A DNA stretch of 64,000 nt from an uncultured Alphaproteobacteria bacterium (GTDB taxonomy: Bacteria > Pseudomonadota > Alphaproteobacteria > HIMB59 > GCA-002718135). The DNA is taken from positions 1-64,000 of the forward strand of contig CABYHW010000001.1 of NCBI GenBank assembly GCA_902518705.1, read 5' to 3'. The translations under genes and the position numbers were made by a program. Within the stretch, counting starts at the first letter, position 1, and the number at the start of each line of letters is the position of its first letter. Positions 55,182 through 64,000 of this stretch are shown here, piece by piece. A model generated the notes under the pieces. It did no database searches. It was not told the origin of the DNA and saw only the letters and a list, made by a program, of their open reading frames with translations.

Positions 55182-57422
55182 TTATAACTTTCTGCTTGTA
55201 GAAACTTCTTCAAATGTTTCAATAATATCACCGACTTTTATATCACTATAATTATCTAACATTACACCGCACTCAAAACCTGACTTAACTTCAGATACTT
55301 CTTCTTTAAATCTTTTAAGGCTGCTAATTTGACCTTTATGTATTACAATATTATCTCTTAAAATTCTAATCTGTGATTTTCTTGAAATATGACCATCTTT
55401 AACCATGCACCCAGCAATATTTCCAACTTTAGATATATTGAATACTTCTCTAATCTCTACGTTACCTGTAATATTTTCAGAAATATCTGGTTTCAATAGA
55501 CCAGTTAAAAGATTTTTTACATCATCAATAAGTTCATAAATAATTGAATAATATTTAATATCTACACCATCCCTTTTAGCTATATCTCTAGCATGAGGTA
55601 GTGCTCTAACATTAAAACCAACAATAAAACCTTTTCCTGAACCAGCTAACGTAACATCACTCTCAGTAATAGCACCTACACCTTTGTAAATGACATTTAC
55701 CCTTACTTCATCAGTTGATAGTTTGGTTATTGAATTTTCAATTGCTTCTGCAGAACCCTGAACATCAGTTTTGATTACTACAGGTAGAGTTGTTGCTTCG
55801 CCTTTATTAATTTGAGCAAACATTTCCTCAACATTAGATTTAGCAACTGTATTTTTTTGAATTTGAATTTTACTTGATCTAAATTCTGCAATTTTTCTAG
55901 CAATACCCTCATTTTCAACGACAATAAAATCGTCCCCAGCTAATGGATTAGAATCAAATCCTAAAACTTCAACCGGTACTGATGGTTCAGCTTGCTTAAT
56001 ATTTTTACCTTTATCATCTATTAAAGCTTTTACTTTTCCCCACTCAGACCCCGATACGAAAATATCACTAACTTTTAATGTTCCTTTTTGAACTAATACT
56101 GTTGCAACTGAACCTCGGCCTTTTTCTAGCTTTGATTCAATAACAGAGCCTCTAGCTTTTCTATCAGGATTTGCTTTAAGGTTAAGTAAATCGGCTTGTA
56201 AATGGATAGCCTCTTCTAGTTTATCTAAATTCGTTCCTTTAGTTGCGGATACTTCAATATCTAAAACTTCACCACTTAGTTTTTCAACAATTATCTCATG
56301 ACTAAGTAATTCATTCCTAACCTTATCAGGGTCAGCTCCCGGAAGATCTATTTTGTTGATAGCAACTATTATTGGTACTTCCGCAGATTTTGCATGAGCT
56401 ATAGATTCAATAGTCTGAGGTTTAATTCCGTCATCTGCAGCTACAACAAGTATAACTATATCAGTTGTTTTAGATCCTCTAGCTCTCATGTTTGAGAAAG
56501 CAGCATGGCCAGGAGTATCAATAAATGTAATCTTTTTATTATTATTATTAATTTGGTAAGCGCCAATATGCTGTGTAATACCGCCTGCTTCACCAGATAC
56601 TACATTACTTTCTCTAAAAGCATCAAGTAGAGAAGTTTTTCCATGATCAACATGGCCCATAATTGTTACTACAGGAGCTCTTTTTATAAGACTATCTTCA
56701 TGGTCTTCAAAATCATTAATATCATTCAATACATCTTCATCTTTAACTACAGTCACTTTATGACCTAATTCTTCTGCAACTAATTGAGCTGTATCAGACT
56801 CTAAAGATTGAGTAGCATTTGCCATAACACCCATTTTCATTAAGACTTTAACTACATCAGCAGTTTTTTCTGCCATTCTGTTGGCTAAATCTTGGACAGT
56901 AATGAAATCAGGAATGGAAATTTCTCTAGAAATTTTGCTTTCCTCTGATTCGTTTGCAGATTTTAGTTTTTCTTTTTCTCTAGCTCTTTTAATTTTGGCT
57001 AAACTTGGAAATTTATCAAATTCTTGTTCTTCTTGTTCTAATATTTTCTTTGCATCAGATTTACTAAAATCATCTTCAAGTGGTCTTAGAGTTGATTTTT
57101 TTTGTTGGGTTTTTTTATCTACACTTTTCTTGTTTTTATTTTCAAAATTTCTAGTTTTATTTGGGGAGGAAAAATTTGGTTGTGGTGATGAATTTATTCC
57201 TGGCCTTGGTGTTCTTAGACTAGACGATCCTCTAAAGTTAGATTGGGCTGTAGATGAACTCTTCTGCTGATTGTTTTTATTTTTAAAAACAATTTGTATT
57301 GTTTTTTTACTACCACTAGATCTTGCTTTATCACCTGCGGGACCAAGATTTTTTCTTATCTGTAATCTTCCAGATGAGGATAATTTTAGTGGTTTTTTTT
57401 TATTTCCTTTATTTTTTTCCAA
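55182..57422 (-). CDS. infB: Translation initiation factor IF-2
   Basis: IF-2 is the GTPase that brings initiator tRNA to the 30S subunit. The 746 residues comprise a low-complexity Ser/Lys/Asn-rich N-terminus, an IF2_N domain near residues 172-220 ([13 protein letters not shown]), and the G domain from about 250 with G1 [10 protein letters not shown]3 DTPGHAAF and G4 NKID. Domains II-IV complete it. The apparent start is TTG, preceded at good distance by AAGGA that overlaps the end of nusA. ylxR, usually found between nusA and infB in alphaproteobacteria, is missing. Confidence 0.97.
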   Translation of the reverse strand: MEKNKGNKKKPLKLSSSGRLQIRKNLGPAGDKARSSGSKKTIQIVFKNKNNQQKSSSTAQSNFRGSSSLRTPRPGINSSPQPNFSSPNKTRNFENKNKKSVDKKTQQKKSTLRPLEDDFSKSDAKKILEQEEQEFDKFPSLAKIKRAREKEKLKSANESEESKISREISIPDFITVQDLANRMAEKTADVVKVLMKMGVMANATQSLESDTAQLVAEELGHKVTVVKDEDVLNDINDFEDHEDSLIKRAPVVTIMGHVDHGKTSLLDAFRESNVVSGEAGGITQHIGAYQINNNNKKITFIDTPGHAAFSNMRARGSKTTDIVILVVAADDGIKPQTIESIAHAKSAEVPIIVAINKIDLPGADPDKVRNELLSHEIIVEKLSGEVLDIEVSATKGTNLDKLEEAIHLQADLLNLKANPDRKARGSVIESKLEKGRGSVATVLVQKGTLKVSDIFVSGSEWGKVKALIDDKGKNIKQAEPSVPVEVLGFDSNPLAGDDFIVVENEGIARKIAEFRSSKIQIQKNTVAKSNVEEMFAQINKGEATTLPVVIKTDVQGSAEAIENSITKLSTDEVRVNVIYKGVGAITESDVTLAGSGKGFIVGFNVRALPHARDIAKRDGVDIKYYSIIYELIDDVKNLLTGLLKPDISENITGNVEIREVFNISKVGNIAGCMVKDGHISRKSQIRILRDNIVIHKGQISSLKRFKEEVSEVKSGFECGVMLDNYSDIKVGDIIETFEEVSTSRKL

Positions 57423-57424
57423 TT

Positions 57425-58963
57425 TTAATCCTTAGTATTTTCAGTAAACCAGCTCTCTCTAGCTTTCATAATCATTTTATTAACTGCTTCCTCGTCTATA
57501 TCGATATTTTTTAAAATACCTTCGTCTTTATCAACTAGTTCAAATGTAGCTAGATCTGCAAAGTCATCTTTGGTTAAAATATTTGATCTAGCAAGTTGTG
57601 CTAATATTGCTGAAGTCATACCATCTAATTTTTTTAATTCTTCATCTTTGATTTTTTCATTTATAATTTTGTTATTTTCTTCATCCAATTCTTTTAAATA
57701 ATTTTTTGCTCTTTCCAGGATTTCGCCTGCTAAAGCAGAGTCAAAACCTTCAATTTTTTCTATGTTTTCTATTGTTTCAAATGCAATTGAATCAATTGTT
57801 GTATAACCGTCTGTAACTAAAAGTTGAGCAATAACATCCTCAACATCCAATAACTCTGAAATTAATGAACTTTTCTCTTTAAATTCTTGCTGTCTTCTCT
57901 CAGATTCTTCCTCTTCCGTTAGAATATCTATTTCAAGGTTTGTTAAGTTAGAAGCCAACTTTACATTTTGACCTTTTCTTCCTATTGCGAGACTTAGTTG
58001 ATCATCTGGTATGACAACTTCAACTTTACTTTTTTCTTCAAATAGAAAAATTTTGGTAACCTCAGCTGGAGCCAAGGCATTAGCAAGAAAAGTCGCTTGA
58101 TTTTCTGACCAAGTAACAATATCAATTTTTTCTCCTTGTAACTCGTTTACAACTGCCTGTACTCTTGACCCCCTCATACCAACACAGGCTCCTACAGGGT
58201 CTATAGTTGAATCTTCTGTATAAACACTGATTTTTGCTCTAGAACCAGGGTCTCTAGCAACACTTTTGACAATAATTATACCTTCATAAATTTCAGGGAC
58301 TTCCTGAAAAAACAATTTTGATAAAAATTGAGGATGTGTTCTTGATAAAAAAACTTGATAACCTTTCAAATCATTTTTTACTTCGTATATATATGCTCTA
58401 ACTCTATCGCCATTTTTAAAAGTCTCTCTAGGAATTAATTCCTCTCTTTTGATTATTGCTTCGCTTTTGCCTAGGTCTAAAATTAAATTTCCAAATTCAA
58501 TTCGTTTAACAATTCCAACTGCAATTTCCCCAACTTTGTCTTTATACTCTTCGTATTGTTTTGATTTATCTGCTTCTCTAACTTTTTGAATGATAACGCC
58601 TTTGGCGTTTTGTGCAGCAACTCTTCCAAGTTCGATAGGAGGTAAATCTTTTATAATAAACTCCCCAAGATTAATATTTGGATTAATCTCTTTTGCTTCA
58701 TCTAAAAGAATTTGTCTTGATTGAAAAACTTCATCCAGTACTTGAACAACCTCTAAATATGATTTTAATGAAATATCACCTGTAGATCTGTCAATTGAAA
58801 CTCTGATATCAATTTCTTGCCCATATTTAACTCTTGCAGCTTTTTCTAATGCTTGTTCCATCGCTGAAAAAACTGAGTCTTGTTCAATGTTTTTTTCTAG
58901 CGCTACATTAGAAGCCACCTGAAGCATTTCTTCTCTAATTACGTTATATTTTTTTTTAGCCAT
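57425..58963 (-). CDS. nusA: Transcription termination/antitermination factor NusA
   Basis: NusA binds RNA polymerase and modulates pausing and termination. The 512 residues have the N-terminal domain (1-125), an S1 domain (VGEIAVGIVKRIEFGNLILDLG), two KH domains (CVGMRGSRVQAVVNELQGEKIDI; LAIGRKGQNVKLASNLTNLEIDI) and acidic helix-hairpin-helix repeats at the C-terminus. rimP, its normal upstream partner, is absent; instead the ATG lies seven bases after a hairpin with a T-run. There is no clear Shine-Dalgarno. Confidence 0.97.
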   Translation of the reverse strand: MAKKKYNVIREEMLQVASNVALEKNIEQDSVFSAMEQALEKAARVKYGQEIDIRVSIDRSTGDISLKSYLEVVQVLDEVFQSRQILLDEAKEINPNINLGEFIIKDLPPIELGRVAAQNAKGVIIQKVREADKSKQYEEYKDKVGEIAVGIVKRIEFGNLILDLGKSEAIIKREELIPRETFKNGDRVRAYIYEVKNDLKGYQVFLSRTHPQFLSKLFFQEVPEIYEGIIIVKSVARDPGSRAKISVYTEDSTIDPVGACVGMRGSRVQAVVNELQGEKIDIVTWSENQATFLANALAPAEVTKIFLFEEKSKVEVVIPDDQLSLAIGRKGQNVKLASNLTNLEIDILTEEEESERRQQEFKEKSSLISELLDVEDVIAQLLVTDGYTTIDSIAFETIENIEKIEGFDSALAGEILERAKNYLKELDEENNKIINEKIKDEELKKLDGMTSAILAQLARSNILTKDDFADLATFELVDKDEGILKNIDIDEEAVNKMIMKARESWFTENTKD

Positions 58964-58970
58964 AGTTATA

Positions 58971-58995
58971 AAAAAAAGGTGGGATAACCCACCTT
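58971..58995 (-). terminator. Rho-independent terminator after trmB, directly before nusA
   Basis: On the minus strand an 8-bp GC-rich stem AAGGTGGG / CCCACCTT (58976-58995) with loop TTAT runs into a stretch of T bases (58971-58975 plus the stem end). This is the only textbook intrinsic terminator I found in the window. It lies 40 bases after the trmB stop and seven bases before the nusA start, so it can end the lnt-trmB message or act as an attenuator in front of nusA. Confidence 0.85.
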
Positions 58996-58996
58996 A

Positions 58997-59025
58997 ATAA
59001 TACTGCGTATATTAATATTTTACAA
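58997..59025 (-). promoter_or_regulatory. Probable nusA-infB promoter overlapping the terminator
   Basis: TTGTAA (59020-59025) lies exactly 17 bases before TATTAT (58997-59002) on the minus strand. Transcription would begin near 58990, inside the hairpin, so messages from this promoter would lack the full stem and escape it. Both hexamers are close to consensus. Confidence 0.5.
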
Positions 59026-59035
59026 AATTTCAAGC

Positions 59036-59692
59036 TTATAATTTTCTCAAAATGAATAAAGATGGTTTTCTTTGAGAATTAATTGCTTTTTTATAATATT
59101 TTGTCTCAATATCAAAATAGTCTTTTATGTGTAAATTCATTTCTGATTGATTTAGCCATAAAAAATAATCCTTACAATTGTAAATTGAATTTAAAATAAA
59201 TCTTACATATATTGTTGAATCTGTAGCTATGTGTATTTCAGAACTCTGTTTTAAAACTTTATGAAGTTTTATTAAAAATTTACTTGTTATCAATCTTCTC
59301 TTAGCATGTCTATTTTTTGGCCATGGGTCAGGAAAAAATATCCATACAAGGTCAAAACATTTTCTATGTATAGATTCTAAAATATCATATACATTTCCGT
59401 TATGTAATCGAATATTTTTTATTTTATTCTTTTCAATGTTTTTAAGTAAAATTATATTTCCATCAATGTATTTTTCACAAGATATAACAACTTTATCTAA
59501 AAATTTATTTGCAAGAAATATACTAGTTTCACCATAACCAGTACCAATATCTAAAATATAATTTATTTTTTCATCGCAATTTTGAAACTGATATTTAGCT
59601 ACTGTTTGATGATATTTTTTTAAATTAATTTTTTTCTTGCTTCTACCTCTTGTTCTTCCAAATAAACGATTTCCATAATTCTTACTAAGCAT
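59036..59692 (-). CDS. trmB: tRNA (guanine-N7-)-methyltransferase
   Basis: TrmB methylates G46 of tRNA. The 218 residues show the SAM-binding ILDIGTGYGETSIFLA and the family signature WIFFPDPWPKNRHAKRR. It overlaps the end of lnt by eight bases. In most alphaproteobacteria metK precedes it and rimP follows; neither is present here. Confidence 0.96.
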   Translation of the reverse strand: MLSKNYGNRLFGRTRGRSKKKINLKKYHQTVAKYQFQNCDEKINYILDIGTGYGETSIFLANKFLDKVVISCEKYIDGNIILLKNIEKNKIKNIRLHNGNVYDILESIHRKCFDLVWIFFPDPWPKNRHAKRRLITSKFLIKLHKVLKQSSEIHIATDSTIYVRFILNSIYNCKDYFLWLNQSEMNLHIKDYFDIETKYYKKAINSQRKPSLFILRKL

Positions 59693-61136
59693 TTTTTCTT
59701 AAATAATAGAAAATACTAAATATAAAAATAATGAAAAAATATATTTTTAATATTGAATGAAAATTAATGAAATTATTATTTTTTTTAAATGATAATTTAT
59801 AATTAAAATTTTCAGTTTTATTAAATTGGGTTCTAATTAGTACAGCGCCATTATTGTCTATCACTGCAGATATTCCATTATTAGAAACACGAATAATTGG
59901 CTTATTAAATTCTGCAGCTCTAATTTTGGTGAGATAGAAATGTTGATAAGGACCTAGATAATCACCAAACCAAAAATCATTCGTAATATTTACAATAAAA
60001 TTACTTTCATTATTCAATTTATTTAATAGCTTCCAGTAAAAAACAATTTCATAACAAATGACAGGAATAAAACTCATATTATCAGATAGATTGATTATTC
60101 TTTCAACTTTACCTTTTGAATAATCATTTTGACCCACAATACTTTCTAAAAAAGTTAGTGAATCTCTTAATGGAAGAAACTCTCCAAAGGGAACAAGTAT
60201 TTTTTTATCAAAGTAAGTTACATTTACTAAATTAATATTTATTAAACTATTATAATATTTACTATTTTCATATCTTGTAGCTCCAATAATTAATGTTTGA
60301 TTTTCTTTTAAAGAATCTTTTATGATTTTAAGTTCAAGATCATCTAAAAGATAAGGAAAGTTATTTTCACCAAAAATAAGCAATTCTGCAGTACTTTCAT
60401 CTATATGTTTAATTATTCTTTGAAGTTTTTTTTCTGGTGTCAAAAATTGGTCATTATTTTTAAAATTTAATTGGAAAATTTCCATATTAATTGTTTTAAT
60501 TTTAGAATTATTTTTTTCTAGGCTAAAATTTGCAATTAATAAACTAATTATTGGCAGAGAAATAAACAGTCCTAGATATTTCAATTCTTGTTTAAAGTTT
60601 TCTTTAGTTAAAAAAATAAAAGGGATGCAAAATATCTGAATAACTAAATAACTTGAAAATAATGTTCCAAATGATTTTATTGAAAATAGTAAATATTCAT
60701 TACTAGAGAGTAATAATGAAAATGTAAACCAAGGAAATCCATAAAAAAATATGGATATTATATATTCACTAGATGTGAACATAAGTGGAATAAGAATGAT
60801 TATTGGAATTTTTTTTCCTAATTTAAAAATTATTGTAAAGATTAAACCTAAAATTACAGATAAGAATATTATCAGTAGTAAAAAAACCAGAAAAAATTTT
60901 TTAGTTTCTTCAAAAACAAAAAAAGGATTTTTGATCCAAAATAAATAACTAATAAAAAAACCAAACCCAAATATTGATAATTTAATAAAAATGTTTTTAT
61001 CACTATAATTTTCTCTATTTGAATCTAATAAGAAACAAAGACATGGAAATATAATGAAACCTAGTGGTAAAAAAAAATATGGAGGAAATAAAAGTGAGGT
61101 TAAAAGTCCTAAGATAAAGTAAATTAAAATACTCAA
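59685..61136 (-). CDS. lnt: Apolipoprotein N-acyltransferase
   Basis: Lnt adds the third acyl chain to lipoproteins at the inner membrane. The 483 residues have about seven membrane segments (residues 5-215 and one near the C-terminus) and a nitrilase domain with the catalytic glutamate in LLIFGENNFP, the lysine in KKILVPFGEFLP and the cysteine in VICYEIVF. The start is TTG, overlapping the corC stop as TTGA. The sequence is strongly Phe/Ile/Leu-rich, as expected for a membrane protein with this base composition. Confidence 0.95.
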   Translation of the reverse strand: MSILIYFILGLLTSLLFPPYFFLPLGFIIFPCLCFLLDSNRENYSDKNIFIKLSIFGFGFFISYLFWIKNPFFVFEETKKFFLVFLLLIIFLSVILGLIFTIIFKLGKKIPIIILIPLMFTSSEYIISIFFYGFPWFTFSLLLSSNEYLLFSIKSFGTLFSSYLVIQIFCIPFIFLTKENFKQELKYLGLFISLPIISLLIANFSLEKNNSKIKTINMEIFQLNFKNNDQFLTPEKKLQRIIKHIDESTAELLIFGENNFPYLLDDLELKIIKDSLKENQTLIIGATRYENSKYYNSLININLVNVTYFDKKILVPFGEFLPLRDSLTFLESIVGQNDYSKGKVERIINLSDNMSFIPVICYEIVFYWKLLNKLNNESNFIVNITNDFWFGDYLGPYQHFYLTKIRAAEFNKPIIRVSNNGISAVIDNNGAVLIRTQFNKTENFNYKLSFKKNNNFINFHSILKIYFFIIFIFSIFYYLRKNA

Positions 61137-61982
61137 TTATTTTTATTTACTTCAACTATTTCAATTTTTCTATTGTTTGATTTAATAATCTTGATCCTAA
61201 GATCATTATTAAAATCAATTACTTCATTATTGTTTGGTATCCTATTTATTTTTTCATATACAAGCCCACCTACAGAAGAGGTTTCATCATCTTCATTTCT
61301 TGGAATATTAATTGAAAAAAAATTCTTCCAAATCTTCTACTCTATAACTAGCATCCACAGTTATTGAATTATCTGATTTTTTATAAACTAATTCTTCATC
61401 ATCTTCTGCGTCATGTTCATCTTCAATCTCACCAACAATTTCTTCAACTAAGTCTTCTATCGTTACCAATCCATCAACACCTCCAACTCCATCAACAACT
61501 AGCCCTATATGAATCCTAGATGATCTCATGGTTTTCAGTAAATCTAAAATCGGAGATTTGGGAGCAACATATAATACATCTCTTATTATTTCACTCATCT
61601 GAAATGTATCCTGTGAAGATTTAATAAAATCTTTTATGTGAAAAAAACCAATTACATTATCAATATTTTTTTTAAATACTGGAATTCTCGAATGTCCCTC
61701 TTCCTTAATAACTTCTAAAATTTCGTTGTAAGATTTATCATGGTCTAAGGCTACTATTTCACTTCTAGGTATCATTAAATCTTCAACACTTTTTTCATTC
61801 AAATTTACGATGTTTTTAATTAGATTTTTCTCATTATTATCATTTAGATCGTCAATATTTTTATTATCTTCATCATTAGCTATAAAATTTAAAATATCTT
61901 CTTTTGTTGAATCATTGGATAATAATTTTTTAATTATCCAATTTTTCCAGCTCGATGATTTATCAGCGTTATTTGTGTTCAT
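61133..61982 (-). pseudogene. corC: CorC/HlyC family CBS-domain protein, frameshifted near the C-terminus
   Basis: The open frame from ATG at 61982 runs through two CBS domains (SVEDLMIPRSEIVALD ... VDGLVTIEDLVEEIVGEIEDE) and stops early at 61308 after EDLEEFFFN. Directly after, in the +1 frame, the missing CorC_HlyC C-terminal domain continues (SINIPRNEDDETSSVGGLVYEKI) to a TGA at 61133 that abuts the lnt start. Removing one base from a run of eight (A on the plus strand, 61315-61322) restores a 282-residue protein reading EEFFSINIPRNEDD. CorC proteins are linked to magnesium and cobalt efflux. It may be a sequence error, a slippage-rescued gene or a true loss. Confidence 0.88.
61315..61322. 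other. Eight-base A/T run carrying the corC frameshift
   Basis: A run of eight A on the plus strand, read as eight U in the corC message, is the only place where the reading frames before and after fit a normal CorC. A seven-base run would be in frame. Homopolymers of this length are prone to sequencing error and to RNA polymerase slippage. Confidence 0.85.
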
Positions 61983-62461
61983 TAAATTGTGTAAGGATTG
62001 TTAATTCCAAATAATCCTAAAATTTTTATCTCCTCTCTTTTCATTTTTTTAAATTCTAAATTTTTTTTATGATTATATCCATTAATATGCAATAAACTAT
62101 GGATTAATAGATGGTTAAAATGATCATATATGCTAATTTTATTCCTACGTATATATTTTTCAATAGTATCAATTGAGAAAAAAATATCACAATATAAAAT
62201 TTTTCCAACATTTTTATTTGAGTTCTTTGTAATAAAAGTAAGAACATCAGTATCTGTTTGTTTATTTTTATAGGTTTTATTAAGTTTAATCATTTTTGAT
62301 TTATCTGTTAAAATTATATTCAGTTCAAATTTATGATCTCTTTTAAAATAAGAGTTCATTTTATTTATAGTCTTTTTTGTAATAGTCTTAATTTTAGGTA
62401 TTCGCCTTGACCATTTTTTTGATTCAGAAAAAAAATCAACTTTTATGTTTTTCATATGCAT
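61982..62461 (-). CDS. ybeY: Endoribonuclease YbeY
   Basis: YbeY is needed for 16S rRNA 3' end maturation and ribosome quality control. The 159 residues carry the metal site H-x3-H-x5-H in HLLIHSLLHINGYNH and the TDVLTF segment. Two ATG codons near the start (62461 and 62455) are both usable; both overlap the end of phoH. The stop shares one base with the corC ATG (TAATG). Confidence 0.95.
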   Translation of the reverse strand: MHMKNIKVDFFSESKKWSRRIPKIKTITKKTINKMNSYFKRDHKFELNIILTDKSKMIKLNKTYKNKQTDTDVLTFITKNSNKNVGKILYCDIFFSIDTIEKYIRRNKISIYDHFNHLLIHSLLHINGYNHKKNLEFKKMKREEIKILGLFGINNPYTI

Positions 62462-63395
62462 TAATAATTTTTTTGACTAAATCATGTCTAACGACATCCT
62501 TTTCTGATAATTCGATAAAACCTATATCGTTAACTTTATTTAATTTTTTTAATGCATCCTTAAGCCCGGAATCTTTTTCACTTACAAGATCGATTTGTGT
62601 AATATCTCCTACAACCACCATTTGACTATTTTTACCTAATCTAGTTAAAAACATTTTCATTTGTGTTTTTGTTGTATTTTGAGCTTCATCCAAAATTATA
62701 AAACAATCTTCAAGAGTTCTTCCTCTCATAAAGGCAATTGGTGCTATTTCTATTGTGTTGTTAAGTAATTTTTTTTCAACCTGTTCATAGGGTAGCATTG
62801 AATATAAAGCATCATAGATAGGTCTCAAAAAAGGATCTACTTTTTCTTTTAAATCTCCAGGAAGAAAACCTAATTTTTCTCCAGCTTCAACAGCTGGTCT
62901 GGATAAAATAATTTTATTTACTTTGCCATCTTGAAGGGCTGAAACTGCTTTAGCAACAGCAAGATAAGTCTTTCCTGTCCCAGCAGGACCAATAGCAAAT
63001 GTAATATTTTTGGTATTTAGTAATTGAAGATATTTATTTTGTATTTCAGTTCTTGGTATAATTTTTCTTTTTTTAGTTTGAATAAATAAATCCATCTGTT
63101 TGTCTGACTTAATATTCATAGATATTAAACTTTTATTATCTCTAATTCTATCCTCATCTATTTCAGCACCATTTTGTGCTTCTTTAAATAAGTTAAGAAT
63201 AGTTTTCTTAGTTTCAAAAATTGATTTTTTATTACCTGATATTTTAATTTTATTTCCACGGTATTGGATTTTAACTTGATTAATTTGTTCTATAAGAGAT
63301 AAGTTTCTATCATTGATACCAAATAAGTTACTTAAAATTGTATTATCTTCTAATTCTAATTCTAAATTTTCGTTTTTATTTACTATATCTGACAT
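62436..63395 (-). CDS. PhoH-like ATPase
   Basis: The 319-residue protein has an N-terminal KH-like part (about 45-75) and the PhoH ATPase with Walker A AIGPAGTGKTYLAV, RPAVEAGEKLGFLPG and Walker B FMRGRTLEDCFIILDEAQNTT. PhoH-like proteins next to ybeY are tied to RNA metabolism, though the exact reaction is not settled. It lies between miaB and ybeY, overlapping both, in the conserved miaB-phoH-ybeY-corC-lnt order. Confidence 0.95.
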   Translation of the reverse strand: MSDIVNKNENLELELEDNTILSNLFGINDRNLSLIEQINQVKIQYRGNKIKISGNKKSIFETKKTILNLFKEAQNGAEIDEDRIRDNKSLISMNIKSDKQMDLFIQTKKRKIIPRTEIQNKYLQLLNTKNITFAIGPAGTGKTYLAVAKAVSALQDGKVNKIILSRPAVEAGEKLGFLPGDLKEKVDPFLRPIYDALYSMLPYEQVEKKLLNNTIEIAPIAFMRGRTLEDCFIILDEAQNTTKTQMKMFLTRLGKNSQMVVVGDITQIDLVSEKDSGLKDALKKLNKVNDIGFIELSEKDVVRHDLVKKIINAYEKHKS

Positions 63396-64000
63396 TCAAG
63401 TGCAAAGTTAGTTGAGTTTGTAATTTTCACATTCATAATTTGATTTAAGAGATCTTTTTTAGAGTTAATAAATGTACTTTGATTGTAGATTGTACGACCT
63501 ATAAATTGATCTTTATGCCTGCCTACCTTTTCAAATAATACTTCCATCCCTTTATTAACAAATGATTTATTAAAATTTATTTGTTGTTGTGTAAGTAAAG
63601 ATTGCAAAGCGCTTAACCGAGCTTTTTTATCTAACAAACTAATATTATCTTTGTTTTGAGCAGGTGTTCCTGGTCTTGGACTATAAATAAATGAATAAGC
63701 AATAACAAAATTTACTTTTTCAATAAATTTCATTGTATGTTCAAAATCATTATCTGTTTCTTCCGGGAAACCGACAATAAAATCTGATGAAAGAGCAATG
63801 TCAGGGCGAACATTTCTTATTTTTTCAACTATTCTTAAATAATCATCAACTGAATGTTTTCTGTTCATTTTTTTTAAAATTTTATCTGAGCCAGATTGAA
63901 TGGGTAGATGAAGAAAAGGCATAAGTTTTGAATTATCAGCATGGGCATTTATGAGGGAATCTTTCATATCTATAGGGTGGGATGTCATATATCTAATCCT
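63383..64000 (-). CDS. miaB: tRNA-2-methylthio-N6-dimethylallyladenosine synthase (partial, C-terminal part)
   Basis: MiaB adds the methylthio group to A37 of tRNA. The window cuts the gene: about 205 C-terminal residues remain, starting in the radical-SAM barrel at RISYMTSHPIDMKDSL. The signature FLHLPIQSGSDKILKKMNR and SDFIVGFPEET are visible, and a TRAM domain closes the protein (FEKVGRHKDQFIGRT). The N-terminal cluster-binding part lies beyond 64000. The internal ATG at 63988 is not the start. It overlaps phoH by 13 bases. Confidence 0.95.
   Translation of the reverse strand, partial: RIRYMTSHPIDMKDSLINAHADNSKLMPFLHLPIQSGSDKILKKMNRKHSVDDYLRIVEKIRNVRPDIALSSDFIVGFPEETDNDFEHTMKFIEKVNFVIAYSFIYSPRPGTPAQNKDNISLLDKKARLSALQSLLTQQQINFNKSFVNKGMEVLFEKVGRHKDQFIGRTIYNQSTFINSKKDLLNQIMNVKITNSTNFALECQI

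Noticed and set aside
56881..57270. A 129-codon plus-strand frame opposite infB.
   Set aside because: It is the complement of the low-complexity Ser/Lys-rich IF-2 N-terminus and consists mainly of Leu, Phe and Ser; no start signal or family match.
61311..61325. Programmed -1 ribosomal frameshift at the U-UUU-UUC-like run in corC.
   Set aside because: A -1 shift leads into the wrong frame. The C-terminal domain needs +1 (one base skipped), so slippage of RNA polymerase, mutation or sequence error fits better.

Overview
The window is a gene-dense, strongly AT-rich (roughly 30 % GC by eye) piece of a bacterial chromosome. Family membership and gene order point to a free-living, streamlined alphaproteobacterium, probably of the marine SAR11/HIMB59 kind. 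The clues are: NrnC in the place of oligoribonuclease; RegB/RegA and ChvG/ChvI two-component systems; an NDUFA9-type complex I protein; the order aroA-cmk-rpsA-ihfB and pyrF-trpF-trpB-trpA-accD-folC; and a miaB-phoH-ybeY-corC-lnt-trmB-nusA-infB-rbfA-truB-rpsO-pnp block. The exact clade cannot be fixed from the window. Amino acid, pyrimidine, folate, CoA, quinone, fatty acid and LPS genes argue for a free-living Gram-negative rather than an obligate intracellular lifestyle. I see no insertion sequences, prophage, CRISPR, tRNA, rRNA or toxin-antitoxin genes.

Layout: 1-1.1 kb, start of a glycosyltransferase gene and an ABHD10-like hydrolase. 1.1-8.1 kb, gltB/gltD (ammonia assimilation) and an NDUFA9-like protein, minus strand. 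8.2-21.0 kb, one long, mostly overlapping plus-strand run: nrnC, kdsD-lptCAB (Kdo and LPS export), aroA, cmk, rpsA, ihfB, pyrF, trpFBA, accD, folC. 21.0-28.3 kb, minus-strand run chvI-chvG-ahcY-metK-tsaE-amgK-murU and trxA. 28.3-32.6 kb, nrdA-nrdB-glutaredoxin with a promoter and probable NrdR boxes. 32.6-35.5 kb, polA and a previously easy-to-miss 42-codon ArfA-like gene. 35.5-44.7 kb, an ABC ATPase facing the cluster dnaA-dnaN-recF-gyrB-regB-regA, preceded by rpsT. 44.8-50.8 kb, mutM facing away from ubiE-coaBC-thiF/moeB-fabA-fabB-fabI. 50.8-64.0 kb, minus-strand translation/RNA block glpQ, pnp ... miaB (cut by the window end).

The window shows genome reduction very clearly. Compared with the conserved alphaproteobacterial order, hprK-PTS genes are missing between chvG and ahcY, addAB between trxA and murU, and rimP, ylxR and a regulator from the nusA/lnt region. 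metK has moved from lnt-trmB to sit beside ahcY. Four of five convergent gene pairs overlap at their stop codons, and mutM and ubiE start one base apart. Seven genes appear to start with TTG. corC carries a one-base frameshift in a run of eight A/T bases. No clearly new multi-gene system is visible. The most useful leads are the small ArfA-like gene, the corC frameshift, the NrdR control region, the terminator-promoter overlap before nusA, a MutM that has lost most of its zinc finger, and a cytidylate kinase with an odd P-loop.
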